A DNA stretch of 7,236 bases. Source: an uncultured Clostridia bacterium (GTDB lineage: Bacteria > Bacillota > Clostridia > Christensenellales > Aristaeellaceae). The stretch lies in assembly GCA_937907055.1 (NCBI GenBank), contig CALCTW010000052.1, positions 1 through 7,236 of the forward strand, in the 5' to 3' direction. Numbering within the stretch: the first letter of the stretch is position 1; each line of letters starts with the position of its first letter. The translations under genes were made by a program, and so were the position numbers. The notes under the pieces were generated by a model. That model made no database searches, had not been told where the DNA came from, and saw only the letters and a list, made by a program, of their open reading frames with translations. Below are positions 4,894 through 7,236 of this stretch, piece by piece.

Positions 4894-4906
4894 GGCACTG
4901 TGTGCC
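4894..4906 (-). promoter_or_regulatory. Leader hairpin before the third peptide gene
   Basis: GGCAC ACA GTGCC on the minus strand is a perfect 5-bp stem 16 nt before the start codon, the same element as at 147-159. Confidence 0.6.
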
Positions 4907-4927
4907 TTTCGTTTCTTTTGTGTTTCT

Positions 4928-4986
4928 GTCAGGGGGCTTTCTTGTCACCTGACGCTTTAATATACACTCACAAAAACAAATATCCA
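4928..4986 (-). promoter_or_regulatory. Probable promoter and 5' UTR hairpin of the third peptide gene
   Basis: TGGATA (4981-4986), 16 bp and TATATT (4959-4964) on the minus strand form a moderate promoter. Downstream, GTCAGG/CCTGAC (4928-4933 with 4948-4953) can form a 6-bp hairpin at the start of the transcript. The triple iteron block of the other units is absent here; only a single AAACGA lies nearby at 4909-4914. Confidence 0.4.
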
Positions 4987-5051
4987 CGCAAAACAAAAAA
5001 GAATTTTTCAAGACTATCGGAGGTTGAAAGAATCCTTATTCTTATTGTGAA

Positions 5052-5165
5052 TCAGTTTTGAGAAGGTATGGTTTGATTCGGCGGTTTGTCTCGGTGGCAT
5101 TTGCGCGATGGCAAGGCCTTCTCTGAGTCGCGATAGACTTTTTTGATGTCCTCGTTACTGGGCAT
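5052..5165 (-). CDS. 37-aa ORF resembling a decayed J-domain
   Basis: The ORF begins MPSNEDIKKVYRDSEKAL and contains KCHRDKPPN. DnaJ J-domains have an (E)DIKKAYR helix followed by a KxHPDKNPN loop. Here both halves occur in order, but the Pro of HPD is Arg, several extra residues lie between the halves, and helices III and IV are missing. It is transcribed from a strong promoter at 5193-5221, about 20 nt upstream of the start. The ribosome binding site is poor (AAAGGG, 9 nt). It may be a translated mini-J remnant, a pseudogene of a J-protein, or a chance resemblance in a short RNA. A real J-protein would activate an Hsp70 ATPase; with HRD that activity is not expected. Confidence 0.4.
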   Translation of the reverse strand: MPSNEDIKKVYRDSEKALPSRKCHRDKPPNQTIPSQN

Positions 5166-5192
5166 TGGCTTTAGCCCTTTTCTTTTTTTTGG

Positions 5193-5221
5193 ATTATATC
5201 ACAAAAGAATGAAAACAACAA
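5193..5221 (-). promoter_or_regulatory. Strong sigma-A promoter facing the 37-aa ORF
   Basis: TTGTTG (5216-5221), a 17-bp spacer and TATAAT (5193-5198) with TGA before the -10 on the minus strand. Transcription would start near 5186 and run into the 37-aa ORF. A strong promoter here implies a real transcript, coding or not. Confidence 0.7.
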
Positions 5222-5259
5222 TATTTCAACAAACGGCACGACAAAATTGATAGTAACTA

Positions 5260-5268
5260 TGGTATACT
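5260..5268 (+). promoter_or_regulatory. Extended -10 promoter of the acyltransferase gene
   Basis: TGGTATACT is an extended -10; no convincing -35 is found at 17 bp. The leader is about 100 nt and includes a GAAGA-CTA-TCTTC hairpin (5284-5296) within a larger imperfect GTGCTTA/TAAGTGCAC pairing. Confidence 0.55.
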
Positions 5269-5374
5269 ATTATGTGCTTAGTCGAAGACTATCTTCTTAA
5301 GTGCACTTATATTCGATTGGGTATGGAATACTTAATGCTCCACACAAACCCCTTTTTTTGAGGAGGCACTAATC

Positions 5375-6391
5375 ATGAATGAAAACACCACAGAGAATTC
5401 TTGTATAGATTTGATGAAATTCATTGCAAGCTTAATGATTTTTGCTATGCATTGTGAAGCATTCGCTGATTTAGGTCGTTTTTCTTTTTTGTGGGAACTA
5501 CTAACAAGGTGGGGGGTTCCGTATTTCTTTATTGCATCTTCGTTTTTTCTATTTAGCAGATGTGATAATTCTAACTCTACAAAGATAGTGAAAAAATACA
5601 TCTTTAGAATAGCACTTCTATATTTTGCATGGTCCATCTTCAATATTCCTAACATCTTTATCAAAAAATTGTATGCGCGAGATATGTTAAGCATTGATAC
5701 ATGGTTAACATTTATAAAAAACAGTTTGCTCTCTTCGACTTTTACAGGTTCTTGGTATTTGGTTAGCTGTATATTCTGTGCGTTTTTGATTTACTTTATG
5801 AGTAAATTTTCCTCTACTCGTACCATTGTTTGTGTATCAGCTGTTATTCAAATTCTTTGTATTCTTTCTTCTACTTATGTTGGCGTGTTACCAAATATCG
5901 TCCAAAAGGGGTTGGACTTTTTATGCTTTCCTCTTAATTGTTTCGGTGGTATGCTCTATTTTTCGATTGGTAAATGGATAGCGGAAAACAAAGATATTGT
6001 TTTAAAAAGTAATAAAAAAGTAAGTTTGGTAATTCTCGTGTGTTCATATTTATTCTATTTCTTTGAGATTTATCTGACGAAAAAATTAGGTCTTTACCAT
6101 ATGTCTGACCAAGCATTTTCTCTAATTCCTGTTAGTTATTGTATGTTTGTAATTACCTTGCAAAGCTCAATCAAGCTAAAAAATGCGAGAAGTCTTCGTA
6201 AAATAAGCACCATCATTTATTGTGCACAGGGAAATGTGTTAATACTTTCAAAAGCATTGCGCGTTCTATTTCACGTTGAATCATCCTTGCTGAGATTTAT
6301 CTGTTTATGTATAACAATGATCATGATAATTACCTTTATCCTTATTCTCCAAAAACAAAATAAATCTAAATGGATTCGATATTTTACATAA
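5375..6391 (+). CDS. Membrane acyltransferase, acyltransferase-3 family (338 aa)
   Basis: The start has GAGGAGG 8 nt upstream. The protein is an integral membrane protein of about ten hydrophobic segments with a cytosolic basic tail. The N-terminus (IDLMKFIASLMIFAMHCEAF) carries the family's D-x-x-K-F helix with the conserved His at residue 26. RWGVPYFFIASSFFLF matches the conserved VPxFF-x-SG-F region, and GSWYLVSCIF the usual W-Y/F-L segment. Family members transfer acyl groups to sugars, cell-wall polymers or peptidoglycan at the membrane; the substrate here is unknown. The length is typical. The gene is strikingly AT-rich, with AAA, TTT and ATA codons dominating, unlike the balanced genes to its left, which suggests recent transfer. 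It ends beside a broken recombinase. No partner gene is visible. Confidence 0.8.
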   Translation: MNENTTENSCIDLMKFIASLMIFAMHCEAFADLGRFSFLWELLTRWGVPYFFIASSFFLFSRCDNSNSTKIVKKYIFRIALLYFAWSIFNIPNIFIKKLYARDMLSIDTWLTFIKNSLLSSTFTGSWYLVSCIFCAFLIYFMSKFSSTRTIVCVSAVIQILCILSSTYVGVLPNIVQKGLDFLCFPLNCFGGMLYFSIGKWIAENKDIVLKSNKKVSLVILVCSYLFYFFEIYLTKKLGLYHMSDQAFSLIPVSYCMFVITLQSSIKLKNARSLRKISTIIYCAQGNVLILSKALRVLFHVESSLLRFICLCITMIMIITFILILQKQNKSKWIRYFT

Positions 6392-6693
6392 GCATTGTAT
6401 GTTTTGAATGGCCTCTTCAATCCGTTGCGGTTCAACAACAATGTAGCGCTGAGTCACACTCGCAGAACTGTGTTGAAGGAGCCTCTGAACAAGCGTGGTG
6501 TCATAACCGCTATCTTTGTAGATTTCCGTCGCGTACCACTTGCGGAAACTGTGCGTACTGATACTCAACAGGTGGTTTACCTTAGAAGTCGGCAGGCTTT
6601 TCGTACTCGCTCGAACTCAGTCTCACAGCTGATGCTCGCAAATACAGGTAAATCAATTGCTTCAGTTCAGGGAAAGAGGTATGGTGAGGATGG
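6305..6693 (-). pseudogene. Broken tyrosine recombinase (phage-type integrase), C-terminal remnant
   Basis: One frame, read from 6568 on the minus strand, gives STHSFRKWYATEIY, LVQRLLQHSS and TQRYIVV: the HxxR box, the second His and the catalytic Tyr of tyrosine recombinases, in order and at normal spacing. Upstream, a different frame (6580-6693) continues the domain with PYLFP, an in-frame TGA (6667-6669), then FERVRKACRLL; a one-base frameshift near 6580 joins it to KVNHLLSISTH. The N-terminal DNA-binding part and the first catalytic Arg are absent. After about residue 57 of the fragment the frame runs into the antisense of the acyltransferase 3' end (6305-6391), so the native end is lost or lies near 6400. 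Such enzymes integrate phages, ICEs and genomic islands by strand exchange. This copy should be inactive. Confidence 0.75.
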
Positions 6694-7236
6694 TTATTTA
6701 TTTTCAAGTTCATCTCGAAGAGCCGCAAGGCACTTGCCCTCATAGGTAAACCAAAGAGTTCCTTGAACTGGATGATTGAAGCCTTTCAATTTTCTTGCTA
6801 AAGCAGACATGGAAGTAGTTTCTCCATTATATTCAATTTTCCTGTCATCAATCACTTTAGCTTGAATATGCTCATTCTCCACGAATGAAATGAATGAACC
6901 AACCGGAATATTACAATCGCTGAACCGAAATGGTCCTCGCCGAACAGTCTCGTTGATTTCCTCAGCAAGCTGTTCATCTATCACTTCATGCCCTTCTGGC
7001 GTCATGCGTTTCAGAGCGGCTGTTGTTCCGCTGATTTTGGCAATGGATTCCAACAACCCATAGGCATCTTCTGGTTTCATTGCATAAAACTCTTTGACTC
7101 GCTCTTTTCCATCAAAGGTTTCGATGGTTCGCAAATCTGGATTGAGTGTATCAATCAACTTATGCAGTTCCTTGTCTGTCAGTTCGCTTGTCACTTCATA
7201 GACCGCATAACAACGAAACGCAAAGGGAATGGTTTC
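6694..7236 (-). CDS. GIY-YIG nuclease-type protein, 3' part (5' end off the right edge)
   Basis: The frame is open from the window edge to the stop at 6694 (180 codons). The GTG at 7194 is not taken as the start because no ribosome binding site precedes it and the frame continues upstream. The N-terminal visible part (PFAFRCYAVYEV, KELHKLIDTLNPDLR, ERVKEFYAMKPEDAYGLL) matches the second half of T5orf172/MUG113-type GIY-YIG domains: the PF-x-C-Y-A strand, the E-x-x-x-H helix and the R-V-x-E-F-Y catalytic-glutamate region. The GIY and YIG strands would be outside the window. The C-terminus (FRFSDCNIPVGSFISF, then IEYNGETTSMSALARKL and LWFTYEGKCL) looks like the DUF4357/RAMA-like domain found on restriction-type enzymes and proposed to read modified DNA. 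Such proteins occur in mobile and defence regions. Family assignment is from motif memory and is moderately sure. Confidence 0.65.
   Translation of the reverse strand, partial: ETIPFAFRCYAVYEVTSELTDKELHKLIDTLNPDLRTIETFDGKERVKEFYAMKPEDAYGLLESIAKISGTTAALKRMTPEGHEVIDEQLAEEINETVRRGPFRFSDCNIPVGSFISFVENEHIQAKVIDDRKIEYNGETTSMSALARKLKGFNHPVQGTLWFTYEGKCLAALRDELENK

Noticed and set aside
5125..5144. Plus-strand terminator AGTC-GCGATA-GACT plus T6
   Set aside because: The stem has only 4 bp and no plus-strand gene ends there; the T-run is part of the AAA-AAA codons of the minus 37-aa ORF.
6582..6720. Alternative minus-strand frame through the recombinase region, ending at 6582
   Set aside because: It gives a plausible-looking peptide but no start, no RBS and no known motif, while the other two frames contain recombinase motifs in order.

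Overview
The window looks like an accessory stretch of a Bacillota (Clostridia-type) chromosome, perhaps from a gut or rumen lineage. The grounds are strong AGGAGG-type ribosome binding sites, sigma-A promoters with TATAAT and extended -10 elements, Clostridia-style secreted and lipoprotein signals, and double-glycine peptide leaders. No rRNA or tRNA marker is present, so the taxonomy is an inference.

Left part (1-2560). Two tandem minus-strand genes encode near-identical small peptides with a bacteriocin-type double-glycine leader (the first runs off the left edge). Divergent from them is a 311-aa protein read as a degenerate XRE-type regulator, closed by a long perfect hairpin shared with a convergent lipoprotein gene. 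Beyond that lies a minus-strand pair of tiny genes (49 and 57 aa). A 113-bp block upstream of this pair is a gapless copy of the block upstream of the double-glycine genes, including three TCGTTT iterons at identical spacing.

Middle part (2560-5060). A plus-strand secreted protein with an internal duplication is followed by an elaborate nested palindrome. A minus-strand secreted SH3-like protein and a third double-glycine peptide gene follow; that peptide has the same leader but a different core.

Right part (5050-7236). A promoter-backed 37-aa ORF resembles a decayed J-domain. An AT-rich membrane acyltransferase gene follows. Then comes a broken tyrosine recombinase, and the 3' part of a GIY-YIG nuclease-type gene runs off the right edge. 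This end looks like a recombination or mobile-element boundary.

The most interesting signal is the set of small genes tied together by shared non-coding parts: a GGCAC-N3-GTGCC motif 16-18 nt before four start codons, and the duplicated iteron block before two transcription units. Together they suggest one small-peptide regulon (three double-glycine precursors plus a membrane miniprotein), possibly controlled by the divergent 311-aa protein. No processing peptidase, transporter or modifying enzyme is inside the window.
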